Of a DNA stretch of 64,000 nucleotides, positions 1 through 10,305 are shown one piece after another. This DNA comes from Decorospora gaudefroyi (lineage: Eukaryota; Ascomycota; Dothideomycetes; Pleosporales; Pleosporaceae). Both the position numbers and the translations under genes were made by a program. Below the pieces are notes generated by a model. That model was not told the DNA's origin and did no database searches. It saw only the letters and a list, made by a program, of their open reading frames with translations. The stretch spans positions 105,563-169,562 of the forward strand of contig ML975292.1 in the NCBI GenBank assembly GCA_010015605.1, in the 5' to 3' direction. The first letter of the stretch is position 1; each line of letters opens with the position of its first letter.

Positions 1-198
1 GCCTCCAGCGCTCGATTCATCACTCCTTGCACCTTTTCTCGAGAGACCCGAGCGCGCGCGACAGAAAAGCGGTACATTTGTTGTTCATTAAAGCAAGGAG
101 AAGCAGTAAAAGTCTAGCACGAGGTAAACCACCAACAACGCCAGATCTACCCGTCAAAGTCATGATATCCTGGTCCGATCACTCCGGAGTCAGTGCAC

Positions 199-1527
199 CT
201 AAGCCTTTACCTTCTCCGTAGACACTTCTAGGATGAACTCCCACATGACCTCCGCCGCTGTCTTTGCCCCATCGATCGAATTCAGCGTATCCCCCAGCGT
301 CCTCGCATTCGCTGCATAGGATGGATCCTTCAATACTTTGAGAATAGTATCGTGGATGTTCTTGGCCTTCCAGAGCTGCTTCTGAACGCGGATACCCGCC
401 CCGGCATTCATCGCATTATCCAGATTCGTTTGCTGCTCGACCTGCAACGCAACGCCGACGAGAGGCTTCCCGGCCGCCAGAGCGCACTGGACGGTGCCTT
501 GTCCTCCATGTGTAACGATCAGATCAGCAAGAGCATTTGCGGCTGAGGCTGGGATGAACCGATCCGTCACCAACAGTCGAGAATCTCCGCCCGCGACCTC
601 CCTGGCCTTGTCGATGTCGCATATGGACTTTGAAGCTAGGACTACAACGTTCCAGTTATCCTCAGGGTTCATCTTGAGTGCCTTGATTGCCTCGAATAGG
701 AAATCCTCAGTGCCCGAGCTACCCATAGTGACTAGGATAGATGGGCCAGATCCCTTCGTTAGATGGGTTGAGATGTCTTCGTCCAGTTTCGAATCGTTTC
801 GCGCATACAACGGACCCGTGAGGACGATATTCTTCGGAATCCGATGGAGATACTCCTTGTGGAAGATGGGATGATCATTCACAAGGTTGAGATCAGCCAT
901 GTTCATATCGAAGAGCGAAATGGGTCCTGTGATGGGCCATCCACACGCGGCCGCTGCAGCACCCAACCGCTTCTGGTGAAAGATGGGTGCTTTAATCATC
1001 AGTCCACTCGCCCACCACGCTAAGCGCTGCCGAAGGGGTCGAGGAAGACGGGTAAACAGCGGCATCATGTCTGGAAGATCTCGGATAAGGCCATGTGCAA
1101 AGGTTTCAGGGTGGAGTGGCACCGGGAGGAAGTTGATGGTTCGGATGCCGAGGAGGCGCGCAGCAATGGAAGCCGGTGCCCACATGCCATGGAACACGAT
1201 GTCAGGCTGTAGCTCTTTGAACGCCGCGAGCTGGCCGTCGATGAACGATTTGGCGATTTCCTCTGAGCCGAAGAATTCAGGCCAGTCCCAGCCGAGGTCG
1301 TGTGCGACGGAGATGCCCTTGACGCGTGGTTGGGCGGGCACGATGTTGAACCCGGCATCTGTAATTTGGTACTCGAACCGCGAGCCGCAAGAGAGGAAAT
1401 CGATCTTCAGAGAGACGCCAGGGGGACACATATCCCGCAATGCGATGGCCATCGCAATTGCACGTGTGGTGTCGCCAGCATCTTGCCAGGCTACGCTGAG
1501 CACGATGTGGATAGATTGGGGCGCCAT
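199..1527 (-). CDS. UDP-glycosyltransferase-like protein (GT1/GT28 fold)
   Basis: Single-exon gene of 442 aa, starting at the ATG that reads MAPQSIHIVLSVAW. The N-terminal half looks like an acceptor-binding Rossmann domain. The C-terminal half has the donor-binding features of the GT-B fold: LVTMGSSGTEDF near residues 265-276 and HGGQGTVQCALAAGKP at 340-355, followed by QVEQQTN at 362-368, the place where UGTs contact the nucleotide-sugar. The enzyme should transfer a sugar from an activated donor to a small lipophilic acceptor; the acceptor cannot be told from the sequence. There is no signal peptide or C-terminal membrane anchor, so it is probably cytosolic. It is closer in style to bacterial and fungal macrolide- or sterol-type transferases than to animal ER UGTs. 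A TATA-like site lies about 105 bp upstream. The next gene on the same strand is a drug-type efflux pump, which fits detoxification or export of a conjugate, but that link is inference. Confidence 0.85.
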   Translation of the reverse strand: MAPQSIHIVLSVAWQDAGDTTRAIAMAIALRDMCPPGVSLKIDFLSCGSRFEYQITDAGFNIVPAQPRVKGISVAHDLGWDWPEFFGSEEIAKSFIDGQLAAFKELQPDIVFHGMWAPASIAARLLGIRTINFLPVPLHPETFAHGLIRDLPDMMPLFTRLPRPLRQRLAWWASGLMIKAPIFHQKRLGAAAAACGWPITGPISLFDMNMADLNLVNDHPIFHKEYLHRIPKNIVLTGPLYARNDSKLDEDISTHLTKGSGPSILVTMGSSGTEDFLFEAIKALKMNPEDNWNVVVLASKSICDIDKAREVAGGDSRLLVTDRFIPASAANALADLIVTHGGQGTVQCALAAGKPLVGVALQVEQQTNLDNAMNAGAGIRVQKQLWKAKNIHDTILKVLKDPSYAANARTLGDTLNSIDGAKTAAEVMWEFILEVSTEKVKA

Positions 1528-2680
1528 GACGTCGTACAAGTAACACCTTGATTGTGACTAGGAAAGCAAAGATGGTCAAAAGAACGATGCTACCGGTACA
1601 CTGGATTATGGGATGACAAGTTGTGCGACTTTATATAACAAACGACCGAAGAGGCTCTTGGGCATCCATCCGCCGCTTTGCCCCAGCACTCGACAGGTGC
1701 TACTCGTCTCTCCTCCTCCTCCGTTCCCGGCACGATAGCATTGGACAATGGCCATGCCGCACAGCTGCAGAGCATCGGAGCTGAAGCTGATGAACAGATG
1801 TGGTGCCACACACCCAACGGTCAGCCTGCAGCAACTCTTTGCCCCCAGCTCTCCTGAGCTTCGTGTCCAGGAAAACAGCTGCGGGGAACCGCAAAGGCCG
1901 CAGCCACCTAAATTTGCATTGCTGACCTTTTGCTTACCTTCGTATCTCCGATAGGTACCTATCTGTGACACGGAAGTAGCTAGGTTGGGTGCCGAGGTCA
2001 GCATTTGGGCTCGTATAGCTGGCGAATCACCCCATAGTACCGGTATAATAATATCTCCGGAGCGCAAGGGTGGTGGCCGATACTTGTACCCCCTGCAATT
2101 CGCTATATACGAGTACGAAAACACATTGCTTTCCTTGATTGCGATAAAGAGGTTTTCATAATCATTAGAGGCATGTGACCCACCAACGAGCGAAAACTAT
2201 TTTTTTTTCAAAACTGACGCCGCCCTAGGAAACAAAAATCGGTTACACCATACCCAGCTTTGTTTTTTTGGAACACGCGTGCAGTCATAACCCGGGTCAG
2301 TTACGAAAGCTACGACGTGTCGCAGTCGCAGGGCTAAGTATGCTGCATCAAACTGGGATAATAAATCGATTATTGTGGCTGCTAGCTACTAGCTACCTAA
2401 GCTTCGGAATCTACCAGGTTAAATAAAGTCCCGAAATCGCTTGTTCCATCACCCAAAGTGGGCGTAGAATGCTTAGCCCACGCAGTCGGAGCCGCATACA
2501 TCAAGAGTTATAGATATTTAATCTACTACAAAAAAAACGAGCATACGTCGTTGGCCCGCTTTCCACGATAGGAAAAATTCCGAGACCTTGGTTTCAATGG
2601 TGTGTGTGCCATACGTAGTCAATTCATATATCGATTTCGAGGACAAATAGATTTACCAACTACATTATATATCGGCCACG
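1528..2680. other. Intergenic region, no gene seen
   Basis: 1.15 kb between the glycosyltransferase start and the transporter stop, both on the minus strand. It has several T and A homopolymers (around 2200-2270 and 2528) and no reading frame with protein-like composition. It presumably holds the glycosyltransferase promoter and the transporter terminator. Confidence 0.6.
1630..1638 (-). promoter_or_regulatory. TATA-like element upstream of the glycosyltransferase
   Basis: The minus strand reads TTATATAAAG here, about 105 bp before the ATG at 1527. The spacing suits a fungal core promoter with a short 5' leader. It is a motif match only. Confidence 0.4.
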
Positions 2681-5035
2681 CTACTTCCGAGCATCCAATT
2701 CATCGCGGAGATCCGGGTTCGCCTTTGCAATCAAATAGGAGGAAAACTGTCCGCTGGAACGAAATATGTTCATATGAGCTGGGGCCGGCGGGCTTAGAGA
2801 TACCACACTGAGACTGGATTGGCTGACGCCGCCTGTCGGGTTCTTCAGGATACTAGCAGGCGCTGGCTTCTTGCCTTGCTGCTCCTGCTTCTCTACGTCT
2901 TGTTTTGCGGGCTTCTGTTGCGGGGCTTGGTTTCCCTTGACGCTCCGCCATTCCATGCCTAGTGCGGCCGGTAATGCCAAGCAGGCTATGATGAGCGCTG
3001 CGAAGAACGTGCCTTGTGTCAAGGAGTTGTTGTAGGCTTTTAGGATTTGGAGGCGGACGGTTGGCGGCACTCCGGTCGTTAGTTCGGTGGCCCCCGAGCG
3101 TAGAATGCGTTCAGGATCGATGCCATTGATTCGCTCTAGGCTGGCAGTAAATTTGTCGATGTACAAGTTCTGTCCGACGGCCGCGAAGACTGCTCCACCG
3201 AGTGTTTGACACAATGAGAGGACCGCTGTACCGATCGGTACATCGTGTCTAGGCAGTACCGTTTGTACAGCGATGTTCGGGTGCTGCATGGTACATCCGA
3301 CTCCGAAGCCGACGAGCACTTGGTAGCCGATCCATTTGCTGCTGCTGGTGCCCATGTTCCAAGTGGTCACCAGACCGGTACCAGTCGCCATAAAGCAGGA
3401 TCCCATAATCATGAACGGAGTGTAGTATCCTATGCGTTGCACCAGTCCGCCAGACATGATGGAGCCCACGACCACCGAGAGAACCAGCGGGATGGTGTTG
3501 ATGCCCGACTGCATTGCTGACACGCCTTTGATTGCCTGGAACCAGAGAGGTATGTAGATGGACACTGTGAGCATAGTGGCGCCGACGCAGAACTGTGAAG
3601 CGCCGCCAAACGCCACGCTTCGCTGAAGGACGATGCGTGCTGGTACTGTAGCGGTTGTGTTACGGGTGAAGTACTGCCATGTCACGAAGGCTACCAGCAG
3701 AACCGCGAAAACAACCAAAAGGGCGATGAGTCGGGGAGAGCTCCAGGGATGGTCGGCCGCGCCCCATTCTAGCGCTAGCAAGAGACAGGTGATTGATGGG
3801 AGGAAGAGTGTTGTTCCCAGCGGATCCAAGTGTTTGACCGTTTCCTTCCAGGTAGAAAGCTTCGGCTTCTGTTCTTCCACCTTCAGGAGAAAACACACCA
3901 CGACTACCGTGAGACCACCCAGCGGTAGATTGATGTAAAAGCACCATCTCCAACCGGCCGCAGACATGCCGGTAAATGCTCCGCCGAGTAAAGGCCCGGC
4001 TACACTGGCGACACCAAAACATGCCCCGAACAAGCTCTGCAGCATCGGCCGTTTTGCCAGGGGTACTGTGTTGAGCATGATCAGGATCGCACCAGTAAAG
4101 ATGCCGCTACTTCCTAGTCCTGCGACAGCCCGGCCGATGATGAGCGTAGTACTGGTCTGGGCCGCACCGCATACCACACTGCCAGCTTCGAACAAGAAGA
4201 TGCCAGACAAGAATACGGGCTTGGTAGGAAAGAAGGTGTACACTCGCCCGTACAGCAAGATGAAGCCGGCGGCCGTGAGCATGTACGCACTCCCATACCA
4301 CCCAATATCCCCTATGCTGTTGAACTCGTTCGTTATAGCAGGGATGGCAGGCCCAATGATAGTCCTATCGAGTGCGACGAGAAAGATGGAAATGTACAAG
4401 GACACCATGATAACTGCCGTTTTCGCCTTTGATGGGTATATTGGTACTGCGTGTGTTTCCTCTTGTTGGTCACCGTCACTTGGGATCTCGAGCTCCTCTT
4501 TCGGTGATTGGGCTTCCGGAAAATGCGTCTTTGTGCCCTTGTGCTTGTCTGGTAGACTGACTGCAGAGTCTTTGAGGTCGGTCTGCCATCTTACGCTATT
4601 AGGTCGCGAGCGTGATAGACTGGAGCGCTTGGAAGTGTGGTATGAGTCCGCCAGCTCTGGCACGCAATCTTCTTCTTCGTCCTCGAATCCTCGGACTCTT
4701 CCTCGCGCATTATTCCCCAGGTCATCCATTTCCAGTGTTGTGTTCAATGACATTCCCCTGCTGCCGCGCGAGTGTGGGCGGATATGGTTTAAACTTGCTC
4801 GGAAATCGTCGGATTCATACGAGGCAGCGCGCATTCGGCGCTCTGAGTTCGATGGAGAAAAAGCCGCTTCGCAATATTCTGACAGGTCTGCGATTATCTC
4901 TGCTATCAAATCGCGTTCTTCGGTCGATGTTCGTTGGCGTTTATCTCCCTCGCAATCACTCGATGTGCGAGATGATACCGGCGATCTGGGCTCTCCTGTC
5001 GACCGGAACGAGGCTGCGAACGGAGAGACGGCCAT
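2681..5035 (-). CDS. DHA2-family (14-TM) MFS drug:H+ antiporter with long N-terminal extension
   Basis: Single-exon gene of 784 aa. About 200 hydrophilic residues, rich in Ser, Arg and acidic residues, precede the first membrane segment (about 206-226). The signature LDRTIIGPAIPAI follows at 222-234, the typical D1-like motif of DHA2 transporters. RAVAGLGSSGIFTGA (motif C region) and FGACFGVASVAGPLLGG follow. The last hydrophobic segment ends near residue 700, and a polar Lys/Gln/Pro-rich tail completes the protein. Family members export toxins, fungicides and secondary metabolites across the plasma membrane using the proton gradient. The N-terminal extension has many SR and RS dipeptides that could be phosphorylated. 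It lies downstream of a glycosyltransferase on the same strand, with 1.15 kb between them. The substrate is unknown. Confidence 0.9.
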   Translation of the reverse strand: MAVSPFAASFRSTGEPRSPVSSRTSSDCEGDKRQRTSTEERDLIAEIIADLSEYCEAAFSPSNSERRMRAASYESDDFRASLNHIRPHSRGSRGMSLNTTLEMDDLGNNARGRVRGFEDEEEDCVPELADSYHTSKRSSLSRSRPNSVRWQTDLKDSAVSLPDKHKGTKTHFPEAQSPKEELEIPSDGDQQEETHAVPIYPSKAKTAVIMVSLYISIFLVALDRTIIGPAIPAITNEFNSIGDIGWYGSAYMLTAAGFILLYGRVYTFFPTKPVFLSGIFLFEAGSVVCGAAQTSTTLIIGRAVAGLGSSGIFTGAILIMLNTVPLAKRPMLQSLFGACFGVASVAGPLLGGAFTGMSAAGWRWCFYINLPLGGLTVVVVCFLLKVEEQKPKLSTWKETVKHLDPLGTTLFLPSITCLLLALEWGAADHPWSSPRLIALLVVFAVLLVAFVTWQYFTRNTTATVPARIVLQRSVAFGGASQFCVGATMLTVSIYIPLWFQAIKGVSAMQSGINTIPLVLSVVVGSIMSGGLVQRIGYYTPFMIMGSCFMATGTGLVTTWNMGTSSSKWIGYQVLVGFGVGCTMQHPNIAVQTVLPRHDVPIGTAVLSLCQTLGGAVFAAVGQNLYIDKFTASLERINGIDPERILRSGATELTTGVPPTVRLQILKAYNNSLTQGTFFAALIIACLALPAALGMEWRSVKGNQAPQQKPAKQDVEKQEQQGKKPAPASILKNPTGGVSQSSLSVVSLSPPAPAHMNIFRSSGQFSSYLIAKANPDLRDELDARK

Positions 5036-6609
5036 ATCTCAGTATCCGATCGTGTGTATCCGGTAAGTACTATGGTTCGTGCATCTATGCACCTTGCAAT
5101 ATAGAACGATAGTAGACTGTATGGATATGGAGACTTATGCACAAAGCAATAAGGATAAAAGTAAAAAATGTTGTCAGTTCGCATTAGAGATTAAGAGGAA
5201 GGGACCCGTTGTACAGCAAGAGGAACACTCAGCGTCCCGTATCCGCAGCCCACACCAAGAGCAAACCAAGGCGGAGGGAGAAAGTAAGACGGACTCGCGG
5301 CAAGAAAATACTGCGACTCTTCTCGCATATCACACCACACACTTTCAAGGCTTCGGTGTGCACCAAAACACGAAGCCAACGACGTTGTCTAGCGCCGCAC
5401 ACACTGCTCTCCTCACCGAAACACGTACTCAATCTATTCATATCTCAATTTTGATAGACACTGCCTTGGTGTGGAAGGCCTTGAGCTGTCAGAGGTGGGT
5501 AGCCAGCCGCTAGTGCCCTCGTATCTCGGGGCGCAGGTATGCACTCAGCATTCCGGGAATTATTGTGGGGAGCCGAATCGTCTTCATCGAGATAGGCAGA
5601 TGGAGATGTGGATCGTTGGTGCATGCTTTGTGATAGCGGCTGACTGAAGGTAGCGTGTCGGCGGTTGCTCATGCCGATACACGATGTGAAAGTGTGGACA
5701 GCGGAAGCTTGAAGGTAGTGAGAACTTCGAAGGAGGTTGAGTGGAGGAGAATTTCCTAGGTAGGTATGGTGGGATCATATATACGCCTAGACTAGTCGCA
5801 TCGCCCTTAGCGTCTTCTATTAACTTCTTGTCCAGTGCCCCCTCTAACATTATTATTAAGGATTAGAGGTTCTGCGCATCCAGCGACACCTTTGTTATCC
5901 GTCTGCAAACATGGAGATAGGGGACTCTGCTGAGATGTACAACTTCTCGATCACAGAATACCTGAACGCATGAGAGAGGATACGAAGGCTATCTATCTAC
6001 GGACCGTGCAGAGGCCAGCCTAACATCTCTTGCCTTGCGCAAGGCACTAGTGGCTTTAGGATGGGCGCGAAGAAAGAGTGTGTGTTGTGGGACCTTTCAT
6101 AATCTCGTACATACGGAGTAGATGATAAATATATTATGAAAGAGAAAAACTGTATACAGTATAATGTCCAGGCACATCTACTTTCTTGTTTGTGGTATAA
6201 AGTTTATATGGTATAGAAGCGTGGAGTTTCCACATCCGAACTAAACGAGTGACGTTCATTCCCAGCACTTGGTGACGTCCGCATTTATCTATCGTATCCT
6301 CCAAAGGAGAAAGCAATGAAAAGTAATAATAAAGAAAATCATCTTGGCCAGCAAGACACATGCTATCCAAAACAATGGACATAACAGTATGGAGACGTTA
6401 TCTAGAAAGAAAAGAAGAAGAACTGTATGTAGAGACTGGACTGGGGGGTATACGCTAATCATGTACGTGTGGACCTATCCAAAAAGACGTGCCAAAAAGA
6501 CATGGACGCAAAAAAGAAACACCAGTTATGCAGAAGACAAAGAAACCAGATCATGACCGCAAATTTGACAACGCAGCAGAGAAAAGAACAAGGAAATGAT
6601 TATGTCGGT
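5036..6609. other. Intergenic region, no gene seen
   Basis: 1.6 kb between the transporter start and the end of the four-TM gene. Several reading frames of 60-145 codons exist but have biased, low-information composition and mostly lack an ATG. CCTAGGTAGGTA-type repeats near 5755 are common in intergenic DNA of this group. Confidence 0.55.
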
Positions 6610-7564
6610 TCAGTCGTCCCCAACGGCATTCATCTTCCCCATCTCCAATCCAACGTCGACCGTCTTAATCCTCTCGCCATCGGGACCCCTCCGCCCACCC
6701 CCAACAAGTCCCCAGATGCCTAGGCTCGCTGCAATCCAAGCAACAACAACGAAGGGAATCATAACTGCGCGTCCCGCTATCTCGTTACTGCATTGAGCGG
6801 CATAATCGTCTTGTACCATGGCGGCACCTGGCTCGTCTTGGAGTTCGCAGGCCCACGTCTCGAGATCAAAGGTGCCGATGTTGTAGCGGAAGTAGGAGAC
6901 TTCAGAAGAGGAGGAGGATGAGGCGTTCATGTGGCTAGCGCGATGATTGACATAGCCGTTGCGGAAGTGCGAAGTGTTTTTGTGGGTCACATAGATGGAC
7001 ACAAGAGCGAACAGGACGAGGATGGCGTTTGTGATGTGGAGGAGCATTATATTGCGGCGGAAGGCGTAGGATTGGGTCTAGTTTGGTGTGTTAGCTTCTC
7101 CATGTGCCCGTGGTACATGCGACAAGTCGAGTACGTACCCGCTTCCCTTGCCTCCAGTCCATGGTTACGAAGCCCATGTGGGCCACGCCTAAGAAGATGC
7201 TGATAGCGGCCGCAACGAGCGCGAGTTTGGCGGGGACGGAGTACAACATCCTAGGTAGGGCTGCCATAACTATTATCTCGCCTGGTGAGTCGCCTCGCTC
7301 TGTTGTTTGGAGTTGAAAGCCCATATCGCGGTTGTCTTCGATGAAGCTGTACGTCATTGCTTTGAGAGCGATGACGGGTATCGCGATAAGAATCAGGAGA
7401 GCAAGGAAGATGACGTGGAGCATTCGTGATAGCCGGTGATGCGGACAACAGCTAGTGTTGAGTGGTTGGTTGAAGACTGGTGGTATGGCATCGGCTTTGC
7501 GGGTATGGAAGATTGAAATTAGTTTCTTGGTTATCGGAGGGGGGCTGAATTTGACGTTCTTCAT
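6610..7564 (-). CDS. Four-transmembrane protein of unknown function
   Basis: Two exons, 7564..7139 and 7077..6610, separated by a 61-nt GT-AG intron (7138..7078). The donor reads GTACGT, and a CTAAC sequence lies near the acceptor. The product is 297 aa. Four hydrophobic segments can be seen: MLHVIFLALLILIAIPVIAL, KLALVAAAISIFLGVAHMGF, HITNAILVLFALVSIYV and the last around AVMIPFVVVAWIAASLGIW. A Cys-containing loop (about 70 residues, with WACELQDEPGAAM) lies between the third and fourth. This topology recalls MARVEL- or SUR7-like fungal membrane proteins, but I do not recognise a diagnostic motif. The intron position is supported by both halves staying in frame and by the membrane segments on each side. 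Function is not assigned. Confidence 0.7.
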
Positions 7565-8519
7565 GGCGACGGTGGTGTTGCTGTGTTGAGCAACCAAGTG
7601 GGCTGCTTCCAAAAAGTGACGATACTATAGGAAAGAAGGATATCTAAGGCTGGCAAAACAGCGGCAACGCGACACGGCAGATTTACATATCGTGCTACCG
7701 CTCGCCCAGACACTCAGTCGACAGGCTGGATGCATCGATAGACATGGACACGGTACGTAGTCGTACCTGTGGTCTCAGCTGTAAGCAAACGGGCTGTCAA
7801 TGCTATTCCACCGGCATAGGCTTGCTCTATGGCTCCTGGCAAGGACTCGCCTGGACGGTTCAGCAGATTTCCGGCTTCTTGTAGATGGTTCGCAATGCAG
7901 TTAGCGGGTGTAAAACCGGGGTGGTGGTAGTCGATTGGTCGCAGCATCGTTGCGCGACGGGAAGTGTGTGGGATGCGCAACGTGCACGGCCCACGCACTG
8001 GCACCGATGATGGTTCTCGCACGTCGCAATAACGTGTGCTGTAACCCGGAACGATAGGCAAGCGCTGGCGTCGGTGGTATATTGGGGGCGGTATAGGCAG
8101 ATAATACACCTTGGTAGGTACCTCATACACGATGCAAGCCTCTTTTTGAATCTTCCGCATGATACCATGGTTCGGCGCCTGGCCGCATAGTATGCAGATG
8201 GAAGGGATTAGACGAAAGCGGCATCGCACGAGAGCTGGCGTGTGTAATTGGCGTTGGTGTTGATAAGAGTAATATCATATTGCATTGACTGTGTTCTACC
8301 GTACGTGTAGCATTTTTGGTGATTGGGCAAGCGCTTGGTCATGCGTTGTGGCGCAGTGTGGCTGAGGCACTGCTACCGTATTTGGCATAGTGCATAAGTC
8401 GCGATCCGCCGTCGGGCGACGCGTCTAGGTTCACGACATCGACGTCTTCGTCTTCCCGAGGTCGTCCCGAGGTCAGTCACCCGCGATTTCATACATTTGA
8501 AGTCACTGCAGCGCCCGCC
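7565..8519. other. Divergent intergenic region
   Basis: 0.95 kb between the divergently transcribed four-TM gene and RTT106, presumably carrying both promoters. A 148-codon minus-strand frame (8160..7714) is present but looks non-coding. No clear TATA element. Confidence 0.5.
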
Positions 8520-9971
8520 ATGGCCTTCATCGCGCTGAATAATGCACCTGTGCCCATCCAGACACGCGCACCCCCACCGCATCCCAAGGAAATTGATGTC
8601 GCCTTCGCCAGCAACCATGAGCTGCGCAAGCGCGTACATGCCGCCATAGGTTCGCTCTACCAACTGCACCCACGAGACTATTGCTTATATAACATATGCG
8701 CCAGACCAGAATCCCACACAAAGTACCCTCTTCCGCGACATCTCCACATACATACTCGACCAAACTTCGGCCGCCCCAGCCGACCCAACGACCAAGAAGC
8801 GCAAGCTCCAAGACAGCAGCGGACTGCAAAACGGAGCCCCAGCAACAAACCGTCTGACAAACTCGTCATCGAAAGCATGGCGAACCTACCCTGGCGTTAG
8901 CTTCTCGATCCCCCAACGGAAAAAGTTTACCCTCGAGCTCCTCGACCAACAGGACGGCGGCATCCGTGCCATAGGCGCAAACGGCAGCGTTGAATGCGCC
9001 ATAGCCTGCAAAGACGTGGACCAAGTCTTCTGCTTGCCCGTCCCCGAGAAAGCAAAGAAACAGCACAACTTCGTCATCATACCCGTACACGGCGATGGCG
9101 TCGCCCCTGTGCCCGATGAGTGGAAAGCGTCACCCCCGGAGCCGATAGTATGGACCTTCGAGGAAGCGACGGGCAAGAATGTAGTCGAGGGTGAAGATCC
9201 CGGCCCGGGGCTGGTGGCCGAGGCGATCCATCATTGCTTGATACAAGCTGGCACGGGGAAACAAGTCATATTCCCTGACGCAAATGAATTTGCCAGTGCG
9301 GTACCGGAGAACCATAGGAAAGGCGATAAAGCATATCACGTCAAAGCTCATCGCGGCAGCAAAGAAGGTACTTCGCCACCCCACACACCCACGGCCCCTT
9401 GCTCACACGAATTCTAACCCGTACACTAGGCTACTTATACTTCACCGCTGTAGGCATCATCTACGGCTTCAAAAAGCCCCTCGCGTACTTTGACTTTGCC
9501 GCCATAAACAGCATCTCCTACACGGCGGTCCTGCGCAACACGTTCAACCTCGTCATCACCACACCCACGGCCGAAATCGAGTTCGGCATGCTGGACCAAA
9601 CAGACTTCGCTGGCATAAACGAATACGTCCAGAAGCACGGCTTGCAGGATGCCAGTCTCGCGGCGGACCGGCGGGCCAAGAAACTCAATGTGAATAAGGT
9701 GGGTGGCAACAAGGAAGGCGCTGCCAATGGAGCCCAAGCATCAGGCGACGGGGATGCCGACGAAGAAAGCGAGCTGCAGAAGGCGGAGCGCGAGTTACAA
9801 GACAAGGAAGATGATGAGGAAGACGATGACGATTTTGATCCTGGGAGCGAGGGCGAGAGCGAGGGCGAGGGGAGTGATAGCGAGGGTGAAGAGGCCGGTG
9901 GGAGTTACGAAGAGGGGGATACGGCCGAGATGGAGGATGACGACGTAGATGGGGATCACATGGAACATTGA
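8520..9971 (+). CDS. RTT106: Histone chaperone Rtt106
   Basis: Three exons: 8520..8649, 8705..9367 and 9430..9971, with introns of 55 and 62 nt, both phase 1. The product is 444 aa, close to the yeast protein (about 455). The N-terminus (NHELRKRVHAAI, then TLFRDISTYILDQ) matches the dimerisation region. It is followed by a basic KKRKL patch and the double PH-like histone-binding module starting at WRTYPGVSFSIPQRKKFTLEL. The second PH domain spans the second intron (KPLAYFDFAAI, then SISYTAVLRNTFNLVI). The C-terminal 80 residues are very acidic (Asp/Glu/Gly/Ser), as usual for histone chaperones. Rtt106 binds H3-H4, with preference for acetylated H3, and deposits it during replication-coupled assembly and silencing. 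It is transcribed towards the GT90 gene, 334 bp downstream. Confidence 0.9.
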
Positions 9972-10305
9972 GGTGTCACGTCTTGCGAGTCTGCATACCC
10001 GTCGCTTGTAGCCTGGTTTGCCGATCCTAAGGACAGACCTGAGCGATACACGTTCGCGCCAAGTCCTGTATATGAACCCCAACTTACCCCGGCTGAAAGT
10101 GCCGCGTGGACGCCCCCTCCCCCACAATCTGTCGCAATCTATCCTTACAGCCACTATTCCACGTTGTTCGCTTAAAGAGTCTGCTTCCCTTCCACACGTT
10201 TTCGTCCTTATCCATCGCAGCCCGTTCTCTGAAGACAACACCTACCCACCATGCCCTCGTAGCGCGCCCACAAAATCTTGCGCGGTGCCACCCTATCCAA
10301 CCATT
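9972..10305. other. Short intergenic region
   Basis: 334 bp between the RTT106 stop and the GT90 start. It must hold the RTT106 terminator and the GT90 promoter. It is C-rich on the plus strand just before the GT90 ATG. No clear motif. Confidence 0.5.

Noticed and set aside
1606..2124. 172-codon frame upstream of the glycosyltransferase
   Set aside because: It starts without ATG, overlaps the TATA-like promoter and looks random.
5079..5513. 144-codon frame upstream of the transporter
   Set aside because: No ATG-supported protein-like sequence; polar low-complexity translation in a promoter region.
7714..8160. 148-codon minus-strand frame upstream of RTT106
   Set aside because: No recognisable domain, His/Pro/Arg-rich and overlapping the divergent promoter region. 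It may be chance.
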